From: Candidatus Komeilibacteria bacterium RIFCSPLOWO2_02_FULL_48_11
Lineage (GTDB): Bacteria; Patescibacteriota; Patescibacteriia; UBA2169
NCBI GenBank assembly: GCA_001818435.1
Contig: MHKO01000029.1
Location: forward strand, 4,108-9,414
Length of the DNA stretch: 5,307 nt
Direction of reading: 5' to 3'
The first letter of the stretch is position 1. Every line of letters starts with the position of its first letter. This document shows positions 1-5,307 of the stretch, in pieces. Under the pieces are notes generated by a model, which saw nothing but the letters and a program-made list of their open reading frames with translations, was not told the DNA's origin and did not search any database. The position numbers and the translations under genes were made by a program.

Positions 1-3000
1 TATGGCGAATATAACTTCGCCAATTTAGCGGCCGGTACCCACACTATTGAGGTTTATCCTCCGGCTTCAAGCGGCGGCCTAACCCGGCCCGCGCCGGTTG
101 TTGTCACCCTGGCCGCTGGCGAAACCGTGGTGCGTGATTTTGTCTTAACCAGCAGTAATAAATACATCAAGGGCTTTGTCAAGTTTAATGATGGTACCCC
201 AGTAACCGATGCCGAGGTCTCGGCTTATCGGCGAGAAGGCAATGCTTGGGTATCAAGCGGCACTGATGCCAATGGCGCTTTCACTTTGGCGGTGCAGGCC
301 GGGACTTGGATGGTTTCAATCCGGCCGCGTTCCGTGCCTATGCCCATGAGTTCTATGCCAATTTATCAGCCGGTAACTTTTCCTACCTGGATTTATACCG
401 GTCAGCCGCAGGAAATATATGTCGATGAGTTGGCATCTGTCAAAGAGATGTATTTTCTGGTGCCGCGGCAGGGAGCCGCCGCTTCCATTTCCGGCACACT
501 GCGGCGCGGCGATAATGAGCCAATCACGGCCGGCAGCGCCTATGTACGTTTGCTTGGCCAAGCTGGCATTGCCATTAACGTGCCGGTTGCTCCCGGCGGC
601 CGTTTTACCACTCCTATTGCCCCGGGAAACTATAAACTTTACGTGGACGTGACTGACCCCAATCTTTCCAGTCCGGAAATACCGCCAGTTTCGGTTATGC
701 CCGGGGAGCAGAAAGACATTGGTCCGATTATTGTCGGCGTGGCCTCGGTTATAATTTCCGGCCGCGTGACCACTATGGAAGGCCGGGGCGTGCCGCGAGT
801 CAAGATTTCAGCTTGGCGGGCTAATTCGGCTGACAGCGCCGGGGCCATGACTGACGAATCCGGCTATTTTGAACTTAAAGTTTCACCCGGGGATTGGACT
901 GTCAGCATTATGCCCGGGCCGGACCAATCCTACAGCAGCACGGCGCCGCCGCAATTTGTCCGGGTGGTGCGGGGCGTAAAAATACCGCCGATTAACTTTG
1001 TTTTGGCGCAAAGCGACGGCGTTGTGAACGGCATAGTGACAGATGAATTTGGCGACATCCTGGCTGATTTTTACGGCTTTGTCAGAGTCAGCAGCAAGAA
1101 CGACTATCGTCTGCCGGGCGGAGCGCCGGTGGAGCGGGGTCAGTTTACTCTGCGGCTCCCGGCCGGCAGCTATATTCTGTATATGGAATTGCCGCCTAAC
1201 ACTACTTACGGTTGGCCCTCACCGGTTCCAATCACGGTGACAACCGGCGAGAGCGCGAAAGTGGTGATAAAGATGGCCTCCTCGGCCCCAAGCGCGGTGA
1301 TTGGTTTTTTGGTGGATAGAGCCGGCAACAAAGTCGTCAACGTGCCTTTTAAAGTGTTCGCCACTGGAGCGGGCGGCGGCTGGCACAGCGCTTTGATTGA
1401 CATGCCTTTGGGTTATTACAAACTGAAAGTTCCAGCCGGCACTTGGTATATCGGGTATGATGTTGCTGACAGCTCTGGCCGGTATCAGCGGCCAAAGGAC
1501 GCCAAGAAGAAAATAACCGTCGCTGCCGGTGAAATTGCTTCTCTTGACCTTCAGGTGATAGAGCAGAATGGCCGGGTCAACGGAGTGGTGCGCGATAATG
1601 ACGGCAACAGCATTGCCAACATTTGGGTAGCAATTTCCGGCCAGCCCTTCTCAAGATTTGGGCGGGAAACCGCTGCCACGCAACGTTACCTTAATGGCGT
1701 CACCTCGGACCAGGCCGGCCAATTCAGTTTGCCAGTGCCGCCGGGCATTTACTATGTTCGGGCTTTTGTGCCGCCTTCTTTAGGGTTAACCAATCCCGAT
1801 GAGCAGACAGTTAAGGTGGGGACCGGAGAAGAGGTGAGCGTGGAATTAGTGCTCCGGTCAGTGGAAACCACAATCAACGGACGAACAACAATTGCCGGAA
1901 TTCCCAGTTGGGCCTTTGTTTGGGCCTGGTCTAATAAAGGCGGCTACACCGAAAGTTATGCTGACGAGAAAGGCAACTTTAAGCTAAAAGTTTCCTCAGG
2001 CGACATTTGGCACGTGAGCGCCATGTCCGAGCTCAAGCGCGATACTTTCAGAGCCAGTGAAGTTGCCATTAACGTCAGCCGGCCAGGCAGCACTATTCCT
2101 TTAAGCTTGGATTTGGCTCCTCTCGGGGTTAAACTGCCGGAACTGGTTAATGTGGCTGGCGAGGCTGACCAGATGACTGTGGCCACTAATGATGTTGGAG
2201 CCAAACTGGTGGTGCCGGCTAATGCCGCCAGTACCGAAGGCAGTTTGGCAGTCTCCATCACTCCAGAGGTGATTACTCCTTCCCAAGGCGCGGACCGGGT
2301 GGTTGGCTTTGGTTATGAGTTTGATGTCCGGAACGCCCAAGGGCAAGAGGTTAATGCCTTTAACTCCGAGTTGACTGTCTCCATTCCTTATGACCCGAGA
2401 GAGCTCTCGCGTTTGAATTTGCGGCCAGCTGACCTCTCGCTCCGTTATTGGGATGAAATTAATTCCACTTGGCAGCAAGTCATGAATGCCATTGTGGACG
2501 AGATTAACCACGTGATTACTGGTTCTCTGGCCCACCTGACGCGTTTTGCGATTATTGCCGCCACTGACACCACGCCCCCGACCGCGCCGGCTGGTCTTAA
2601 AGCTAAAATAGCCGCTAATGGCATTGTTCTCACCTGGGCCAAGCCCAAGGACAAAGATTTACAGTACATGAAAATCTACCGCTCCGCCAAAAAAGGCGTT
2701 TTGGGCGAAGTGGTGGCTAATAACGTCACGGCCGCCACTTACAAAGATTCAGGCTTAAAGCGCGGGGCCACTTATTACTATCTGGCCCGGGCCGTGGATG
2801 CGGCTGGCAATGAATCCACTAATACTGCGGCCGTGGCCGTCGGGGTAAAAGGCAAGGGTACTTTAGGCAAAGCCGCGGCCCGCTCCGCTACCGCTAAAGT
2901 TGAGAAGCTGACTCTCAAAGGGAGTATCACGGATGTTAATCTGGTGGCCAGCACCATGGAAATTAAAGTGAACGTTTCTTCGGTTAAAGAGCTGCGCGGC

Positions 3001-3495
3001 AAGAAAGTGGTTGTTAAGTTCACGCCAACCGTCAGTTTCAAGAAAGACGGCAAGAAAGTTCAGGCTTCGGCAGTCAAGGTTAGCAACGCTATTAATGCTC
3101 AAGCCACCAGAGAAGCCGGGGTTATTACTTTAGTATCCGCTACTGTAACTTCAGTTAAAGTCAAAGTAAAAGCCGAGCTCAAGGTTTCGGAATTTCAAGG
3201 CCAGAGAAGTAAGTTGAAAGTGAAGATTATCGAGGCCAAGGGCGTGGTGGCTGGTGCGGGTATTGAAAAAGGCAAAGAGGCCCTGCTGAATATCGAAGGC
3301 GCGACAGTAAATGCCAACGGCAGAAATACTTCAGTGGAAAGCCTGACTCCCCAGAAGAATGTTACGATTGAGGGCGTGGTTGAGAATGGGGCAGTAACTG
3401 TCACCAAGATTACCACCCCGCCGGTGCCCAAAGTTAAGGTTCAGCCAGCGCCGTCAGGCAAGATTGGAGATGAAGCGGCTAGCGTGGCCAGATAG
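1..3495 (+). CDS. Giant multidomain secreted/surface protein with carboxypeptidase-regulatory-like repeats, ZU5-like, Fn3 and DUF5666-like domains (5' end outside window)
   Basis: The reading frame is open from base 1, and the residues before the first possible internal start (GTG at 127) already read as the end of a beta-sandwich repeat (NLAAGTHTIEV, then VVTLAAGETVVRDFVL). The gene therefore starts upstream and at least 1164 residues are visible. Domains, numbered from base 1: a partial repeat 1-51; seven further CarboxypepD_reg-like repeats, about 54-709; a ZU5/UPA-like beta region, about 710-855, ending in HLTRFAIIA; a fibronectin type III domain, about 857-950 (TPPTAPAGLKAK, LTWAKP, YYYLARAVDAAGNES); a lysine- and valine-rich DUF5666-like region, about 966-1139; and a short Pro-rich tail. 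No enzyme motif, LPXTG motif or C-terminal membrane helix is visible, so any signal peptide or anchor must be N-terminal and unseen. By analogy with such families, a structural or adhesive role outside the cell is likely, but no ligand can be named. Stop is TAG at 3493. Confidence 0.9.
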   Translation, partial: YGEYNFANLAAGTHTIEVYPPASSGGLTRPAPVVVTLAAGETVVRDFVLTSSNKYIKGFVKFNDGTPVTDAEVSAYRREGNAWVSSGTDANGAFTLAVQAGTWMVSIRPRSVPMPMSSMPIYQPVTFPTWIYTGQPQEIYVDELASVKEMYFLVPRQGAAASISGTLRRGDNEPITAGSAYVRLLGQAGIAINVPVAPGGRFTTPIAPGNYKLYVDVTDPNLSSPEIPPVSVMPGEQKDIGPIIVGVASVIISGRVTTMEGRGVPRVKISAWRANSADSAGAMTDESGYFELKVSPGDWTVSIMPGPDQSYSSTAPPQFVRVVRGVKIPPINFVLAQSDGVVNGIVTDEFGDILADFYGFVRVSSKNDYRLPGGAPVERGQFTLRLPAGSYILYMELPPNTTYGWPSPVPITVTTGESAKVVIKMASSAPSAVIGFLVDRAGNKVVNVPFKVFATGAGGGWHSALIDMPLGYYKLKVPAGTWYIGYDVADSSGRYQRPKDAKKKITVAAGEIASLDLQVIEQNGRVNGVVRDNDGNSIANIWVAISGQPFSRFGRETAATQRYLNGVTSDQAGQFSLPVPPGIYYVRAFVPPSLGLTNPDEQTVKVGTGEEVSVELVLRSVETTINGRTTIAGIPSWAFVWAWSNKGGYTESYADEKGNFKLKVSSGDIWHVSAMSELKRDTFRASEVAINVSRPGSTIPLSLDLAPLGVKLPELVNVAGEADQMTVATNDVGAKLVVPANAASTEGSLAVSITPEVITPSQGADRVVGFGYEFDVRNAQGQEVNAFNSELTVSIPYDPRELSRLNLRPADLSLRYWDEINSTWQQVMNAIVDEINHVITGSLAHLTRFAIIAATDTTPPTAPAGLKAKIAANGIVLTWAKPKDKDLQYMKIYRSAKKGVLGEVVANNVTAATYKDSGLKRGATYYYLARAVDAAGNESTNTAAVAVGVKGKGTLGKAAARSATAKVEKLTLKGSITDVNLVASTMEIKVNVSSVKELRGKKVVVKFTPTVSFKKDGKKVQASAVKVSNAINAQATREAGVITLVSATVTSVKVKVKAELKVSEFQGQRSKLKVKIIEAKGVVAGAGIEKGKEALLNIEGATVNANGRNTSVESLTPQKNVTIEGVVENGAVTVTKITTPPVPKVKVQPAPSGKIGDEAASVAR
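160..2127 (+). repeat. Seven diverged tandem carboxypeptidase-regulatory-like (beta-sandwich) protein repeats of about 90-105 residues
   Basis: The repeats are visible at protein level, not as DNA repeats. Approximate starts are bases 160, 475, 745, 1015, 1285, 1567 and 1861, with the last ending near 2127. Each opens with a strand of the type I-x-G-x-V/T followed by a turn (for example ISGRVTTMEGRGVP and VNGVVRDNDGNSI). Each has a central G-x-F/Y strand followed by a Pro/Ser-Gly turn and a W/Y strand (GYFELKVSPGDWTVSI, GYYKLKVPAGTWYIGY, GNFKLKVSSGDIWHVS). Most end in a strand after a G-E turn (VTTGESAKVVI, VAAGEIASLDL, VGTGEEVSVEL). Three repeats (475, 745, 1015) are each about 90 residues; the first complete one is longest because of a Pro/Met-rich insertion. 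An eighth, partial repeat occupies bases 1-153. The divergence suggests old duplication rather than recent expansion. Confidence 0.85.
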
Positions 3496-3501
3496 TTAGG
3501 G

Positions 3502-3530
3502 TTGACAATGGGTGTTGACTATTACAAGAT
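3502..3530 (+). promoter_or_regulatory. Possible promoter for the toxin-antitoxin pair
   Basis: A perfect -35-like TTGACA lies at 3502-3507, just after the stop of the surface-protein gene. At a 17-base spacing the -10 position reads CAAGAT (3525-3530), which is poor. A second -35-like TTGACT lies 13 bases further on (3515-3520), with TAGGCT at 17 bases spacing, also poor. The 55-base gap and the doubled -35-like box make a promoter plausible, but the exact -10 cannot be fixed. Transcription by read-through from the surface gene is an alternative, since no terminator is visible between them. Confidence 0.35.
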
Positions 3531-3550
3531 TATTGAGTAGGCTTATTTAT

Positions 3551-3775
3551 ATGAAAATGCCGTCAGTTACCATTGTTGATAATAACCACATCCGCGGCGT
3601 TCTGGCTCCAGCTGATGCCATATCTAAAAAACTATTGGAAGACATGGTTGATTTTTTTGAATTGTCATCGCCAGCATCAAGCCAAGAGGCCGCTGAACTT
3701 ATCGACGAAGCTGATGAGGAGCAATCATGGATGCCTCTGAATAAAGTGCGCGAACTCTCTGAACAATCTGAATAA
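3551..3775 (+). CDS. Type II antitoxin, short Phd/RelB-like
   Basis: A 74-residue acidic protein lies immediately upstream of a RelE/ParE-type toxin and so is its probable antidote. The N-terminal part (VTIVDNNHIRGVLAPADA, then KKLLEDMVDFFEL) resembles the strand-turn-strand and helix that form the second half of Phd/YefM-type antitoxins. The usual first helix-strand element of Phd (the SVSEAR-type start that helps form the DNA-binding dimer) is missing. The C-terminal part (ADEEQSWMPLNKVREL) resembles the acidic toxin-wrapping tail with a W-x-P-hydrophobic core seen in many RelB/Phd partners. I chose the ATG at 3551, since a GTG at 3512 would add 13 residues with no family likeness and would overlap promoter-like sequence. 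The Shine-Dalgarno is weak (AGTAGG at 3536-3541). Family assignment is by pattern only. Confidence 0.8.
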   Translation: MKMPSVTIVDNNHIRGVLAPADAISKKLLEDMVDFFELSSPASSQEAAELIDEADEEQSWMPLNKVRELSEQSE

Positions 3776-3776
3776 T

Positions 3777-4037
3777 ATGCTTAGGGTTGGGTTTCATCCG
3801 CGCGCCGCCAAGCAGTTGTTACGGATTCCTAAGCAATTTCAAGAGCAAATTTTACACAGCCTGTCGGCGCTGGAAACGCTTAATCACCCGTTGCAACATC
3901 AGCGGGTGATTAAATTAAGCGGCCGTGATGGAAAAGATTTTCGGATGCGCGTCGGCGACTACAGGGCTAAATTCAGTCTAAGGGATAACGGCGATGTGCT
4001 GGTAACGCGCGTCGAGCATAGGCAGGTTGGATACTAA
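3777..4037 (+). CDS. Type II toxin, RelE/ParE superfamily
   Basis: An 86-residue basic protein whose C-terminal half carries the family signature: FRMRVGDYRAKFSLRDNGDV (55-74), then LVTRVEHRQVGY (75-86). RelE-type toxins are ribosome-dependent mRNA endonucleases; ParE relatives instead poison DNA gyrase. Positions that align by eye with the catalytic basic residues of E. coli RelE are filled here: R56 and R58 (for K52 and K54), R63 (for R61), H81/R82 (near R81) and a terminal Y86 (near Y87). This favours the RNase type and suggests an intact active site, but it is inference without a structural alignment. Residues 8-32 form the usual helical hairpin. The length is normal for the family. The start is 1 base after the antitoxin stop (TAATATG), so the pair is probably translationally coupled; no Shine-Dalgarno of its own is visible. 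The gene contains an 11-base perfect inverted repeat. Confidence 0.88.
   Translation: MLRVGFHPRAAKQLLRIPKQFQEQILHSLSALETLNHPLQHQRVIKLSGRDGKDFRMRVGDYRAKFSLRDNGDVLVTRVEHRQVGY
3880..3913 (+). repeat. 11-base perfect inverted repeat inside the toxin gene
   Basis: TTAATCACCCG at 3880-3890 is followed, after a 12-base loop, by its exact complement CGGGTGATTAA at 3903-3913. In the mRNA it would form an 11-bp stem inside the toxin coding region, at codons encoding roughly N36 to K46. There is no T-run after it, so it is not a standard terminator. It may be chance, an RNA element that slows toxin translation, or a protein-binding site. Confidence 0.6.
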
Positions 4038-4046
4038 AGGGGGCGG

Positions 4047-4075
4047 TTGACACTGATTGGGATTTCCTATAAACT
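4047..4075 (+). promoter_or_regulatory. Sigma-70-type promoter for rplU
   Basis: A consensus -35 TTGACA (4047-4052) is followed after 17 bases by TAAACT (4070-4075, 4 of 6 matches). An overlapping TATAAA begins at 4068, giving a 15-base spacing. It sits in the 67-base gap between the toxin stop and the rplU start. Transcription would begin near 4082, giving a leader of only about 23 bases, AT-rich and without a Shine-Dalgarno. Confidence 0.65.
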
Positions 4076-4104
4076 ATTAAACCAATAAACCATTAAACTT
4101 TCCT

Positions 4105-4422
4105 ATGTTCGCAGTCATCAAAACCGGGGGCAAACAGTACAAAGTAAAAGAAGGCGGGAGGCTCAAAGTGGAAAAACTATCCGGCGACAAAGGCGGCAAA
4201 ATCGTTTTTGACCAGGTTTTGTTAGTCGCGGATGAAGCCGGCCAGAACGTCAAAGTCGGCGCTCCGACTGTTGCGGGCGCCAAAGTTGAAGCCACGGTTT
4301 TAGCTCAAGGCCGGGCCAAAAAAGTCACTGTTATCAAATACAAGCCCAAAATCCGCTATCACAAAAAAACCGGACATCGTCAGGCTTTTACTGAAGTGAA
4401 GATAGAGAAGATTATGGCATAA
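4105..4422 (+). CDS. rplU: 50S ribosomal protein L21
   Basis: L21 is a component of the large ribosomal subunit that binds 23S rRNA next to L20. The 105-residue product has the hallmark start [18 protein letters not shown] and the C-terminal signature [20 protein letters not shown], corresponding to the conserved Y-R-K-x-x-G-H-R-Q region. Length is normal (E. coli L21 is 103 residues), and the ATG at 4105 gives exactly the family's N-terminus. There is no recognisable Shine-Dalgarno before the start (the upstream bases are AAACTTTCCT). The gene has its own promoter at 4047-4075 and a strong terminator 6 bases after the stop, so it is transcribed alone. In many bacteria rpmA (L27) follows directly; it does not here. 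The upstream toxin-antitoxin pair is on the same strand but appears to be a separate unit. Confidence 0.97.
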   Translation: MFAVIKTGGKQYKVKEGGRLKVEKLSGDKGGKIVFDQVLLVADEAGQNVKVGAPTVAGAKVEATVLAQGRAKKVTVIKYKPKIRYHKKTGHRQAFTEVKIEKIMA

Positions 4423-4426
4423 AAAA

Positions 4427-4456
4427 AGAAAGCAGGGCCCGAAGGTCCTGCTTTTT
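4427..4456. terminator. Bidirectional intrinsic terminator between rplU and the convergent membrane-protein gene
   Basis: An 11-bp stem (4429-4439 with 4444-4454: AAAGCAGG paired to CCTGCTTT, then one G-T wobble, then CC/GG) closes a CGAA tetraloop. On the plus strand it is followed by a TTTTT run (4452-4456, partly in the stem), ending rplU. Read on the minus strand the same hairpin is followed by T-rich TTTCTTTTTTT (complement of 4421-4431), ending the recR-membrane protein transcript whose last stop is at 4500. One hairpin thus appears to serve both convergent genes. Confidence 0.88.
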
Positions 4457-4499
4457 GAAGTGCGCCGGTTGAGGTTGAAGAGCAGTAAGCACGCAGAGC

Positions 4500-5162
4500 T
4501 TATTCCTCCTTTGCGTTGAATCGCCGCAGGAGCGAGTACCATCCTGCATATACGAGCAGGAAAAGAACACCTGCTCCAACAAGCATTACGTCAGCGCTCT
4601 GCTTGAGCCGTGCCTCGAGCTCTGGCGATACCAGCAACCCAATAAGTTGCAGTAAAATGAGCAACGACCCACCAGCGAGCGCAAACGCGAGTACTGGAGT
4701 CGCATCTCGCGTTTTCTCGCCCGGTGTTTCGCATCGGGTCTGGGTTGCTGTTGGTGGGCCGTCCATCTTTTTGATGTACGCAGCCAGCCTTGGTAGCGCA
4801 GCGTAGTACAGCACAAGCCACCACAACACAGCAAAGAGCATTGCGATTCCGAGCAGTTGCTCGATGCTCATGTGGTGCATATCGTATCCGAGGCGTGCAA
4901 GCACTGAATCGAGCTTCGATGAAATGAGTGCCAGCACAACCACACCTACAATAGTAAGCGTATTTTCTTTGGTTACTTTTTTGTGAATTGAGATAGAGGT
5001 TATAAAGAAGAGCATCCCGACTGCAGCAGCTACTTCACACAAAAGGTACTGGTTTGGTATCTGTGGTTTAGTGACACCCAAGGGAATGCCTATGACAAGG
5101 CACAGTAATCCCAGCACGCAAAAGATAGTTTCACGAGCAGTTGCATGGTGTAGGCGCGGCAT
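4500..5162 (-). CDS. Unrecognised integral membrane protein with about six transmembrane helices
   Basis: A 220-residue protein whose family I do not recognise. Hydrophobic segments lie at about residues 13-30, 40-59, 68-81 (short), 103-121, 157-178 and 190-212. The segment 122-156 is a polar loop (KKMDGPPTATQTRCETPGEK) splitting a 4-helix half from a 2-helix half. Basic residues at both ends (RLHHATAR at the start, RRFNAKEE at the end) and in the central loop fit, by the positive-inside rule, with both termini and that loop in the cytoplasm. No catalytic or transport motif is evident. The start is well supported: AAAGGAGG lies 5 bases upstream. It begins 27 bases after the recR stop and is probably cotranscribed with it. 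Codon choice is unlike rplU and the surface gene: among 23 alanines I count 10 GCA, 8 GCT, 5 GCG and no GCC. This may mean transfer or low expression. Confidence 0.85.
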   Translation of the reverse strand: MPRLHHATARETIFCVLGLLCLVIGIPLGVTKPQIPNQYLLCEVAAAVGMLFFITSISIHKKVTKENTLTIVGVVVLALISSKLDSVLARLGYDMHHMSIEQLLGIAMLFAVLWWLVLYYAALPRLAAYIKKMDGPPTATQTRCETPGEKTRDATPVLAFALAGGSLLILLQLIGLLVSPELEARLKQSADVMLVGAGVLFLLVYAGWYSLLRRFNAKEE

Positions 5163-5167
5163 TGTTG

Positions 5168-5175
5168 CCTCCTTT
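5168..5175 (-). promoter_or_regulatory. Strong Shine-Dalgarno of the membrane-protein gene
   Basis: On the minus strand AAAGGAGG ends 5 bases before the ATG at 5162. It fixes the start of the membrane-protein gene within the 27-base gap behind recR. It is the only consensus Shine-Dalgarno in the window. Confidence 0.85.
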
Positions 5176-5189
5176 GTTGTAAAAGGTCA

Positions 5190-5307
5190 TTATAACTCTC
5201 TTCGTCCCTCCAACGCATTTGTCAATGTGACAGAATCAGCATACTCCATATCAGAGCCCATAGGCAAGCCTTTGCCGATGCGGGTGATGGTGATGGAGTA
5301 TTTTTTT
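5190..5307 (-). CDS. recR: Recombination protein RecR, C-terminal fragment (rest outside window)
   Basis: RecR acts with RecO (and RecF) to load RecA at single-stranded gaps during recombinational DNA repair. Only the last 38 codons are in the window. They read [20 protein letters not shown] and then [12 protein letters not shown], matching the conserved RecR end, which in Bacillus-type proteins has the form TRIA-x-GLPVGGDLEYAD followed by TL-x-x-ALEGRRE. This region forms the end of the Toprim domain and the C-terminal segment involved in ring assembly. The conserved second glycine of the GG pair is replaced by serine (GSD instead of GGD). The frame is open to the window edge and ends in TAA at 5190. 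The membrane-protein gene follows 27 bases downstream on the same strand. In many bacteria recR follows dnaX and ybaB, which would lie beyond base 5307. Confidence 0.93.
   Translation of the reverse strand, partial: KKYSITITRIGKGLPMGSDMEYADSVTLTNALEGRREL

Noticed and set aside
127..129. GTG at 127 as the start of the large gene
   Set aside because: The frame is open to base 1, and the residues before it continue the repeat pattern. There is no ribosome binding site.
160..2127. DNA-level tandem repeats or a CRISPR-like array in the repetitive gene
   Set aside because: The periodicity is about 270-315 bases and visible only at protein level. The nucleotide sequences have diverged, with no constant repeats and spacers.
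2101..2535. Minus-strand reading frame of 144 codons inside the large gene
   Set aside because: It lies antisense to a clear domain-encoding frame, has no family pattern, and is explained as a shadow of the coding strand.
3512..3550. GTG at 3512 as the antitoxin start
   Set aside because: The extra 13 residues have no likeness to antitoxins and overlap the TTGACT promoter-like box. The ATG at 3551 is the better start.
3505..3576. ACAATGG (3505-3511) and CCATTGT (3570-3576) as an operator palindrome for the antitoxin
   Set aside because: Only 7 bases match, across a 58-base gap reaching into the coding region; this is expected by chance.
4038..4104. Ribosomal-protein-binding leader structure before rplU
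   Set aside because: The predicted leader is only about 23 AT-rich bases with no stem that I can find.
4516..4806. Plus-strand reading frame of 96 codons opposite the membrane-protein gene
   Set aside because: The opposite strand encodes a coherent hydrophobic protein with a strong ribosome binding site. This frame has no domain pattern.

Overview
The window looks like a compact bacterial chromosome segment of moderate GC. It most plausibly comes from a Candidate Phyla Radiation (Patescibacteria/Parcubacteria-like) genome. That placement is inference. It rests on a very large repetitive secreted-type protein built from carboxypeptidase-regulatory-like repeats, an Fn3 domain and a DUF5666-like end; on weak or absent Shine-Dalgarno sequences for most genes; and on a short rplU without rpmA beside it. 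No marker here settles the phylum.

Layout, left to right. Bases 1-3495 (+) are the 3' part of one giant gene whose beginning lies before the window. It encodes at least 1164 residues of beta-sandwich repeats, then a ZU5/UPA-like region, an Fn3 domain and a lysine-rich DUF5666-like C-terminus. Bases 3551-4037 (+) hold a type II toxin-antitoxin pair: a short acidic Phd/RelB-type antitoxin and a RelE/ParE-fold toxin, 1 base apart. A well-formed promoter at about 4047-4075 then drives rplU (ribosomal protein L21, 4105-4422, +). A strong hairpin terminator with T-runs on both sides (4427-4456) separates rplU from the convergent minus-strand unit.

That minus-strand unit is recR (only its C-terminal 38 codons are in the window, 5190-5307), followed 27 bases later by an unrecognised six-helix membrane protein (4500-5162) with a strong ribosome binding site. 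The membrane gene differs from its neighbours in codon choice (none of its 23 alanine codons is GCC) and in having a consensus Shine-Dalgarno.

The genes do not form one pathway. They are a cell-surface gene, a selfish or stress module, a translation housekeeping gene, and a DNA-repair gene with a membrane protein behind it. No gene-free stretch exceeds 80 bases. I see no tRNA, rRNA, CRISPR array, insertion sequence or phage feature. I do not see a clearly new multi-gene system. The points most worth following up are the surface protein architecture, the shortened antitoxin, the hairpin inside the toxin gene, and the recR-linked membrane protein.
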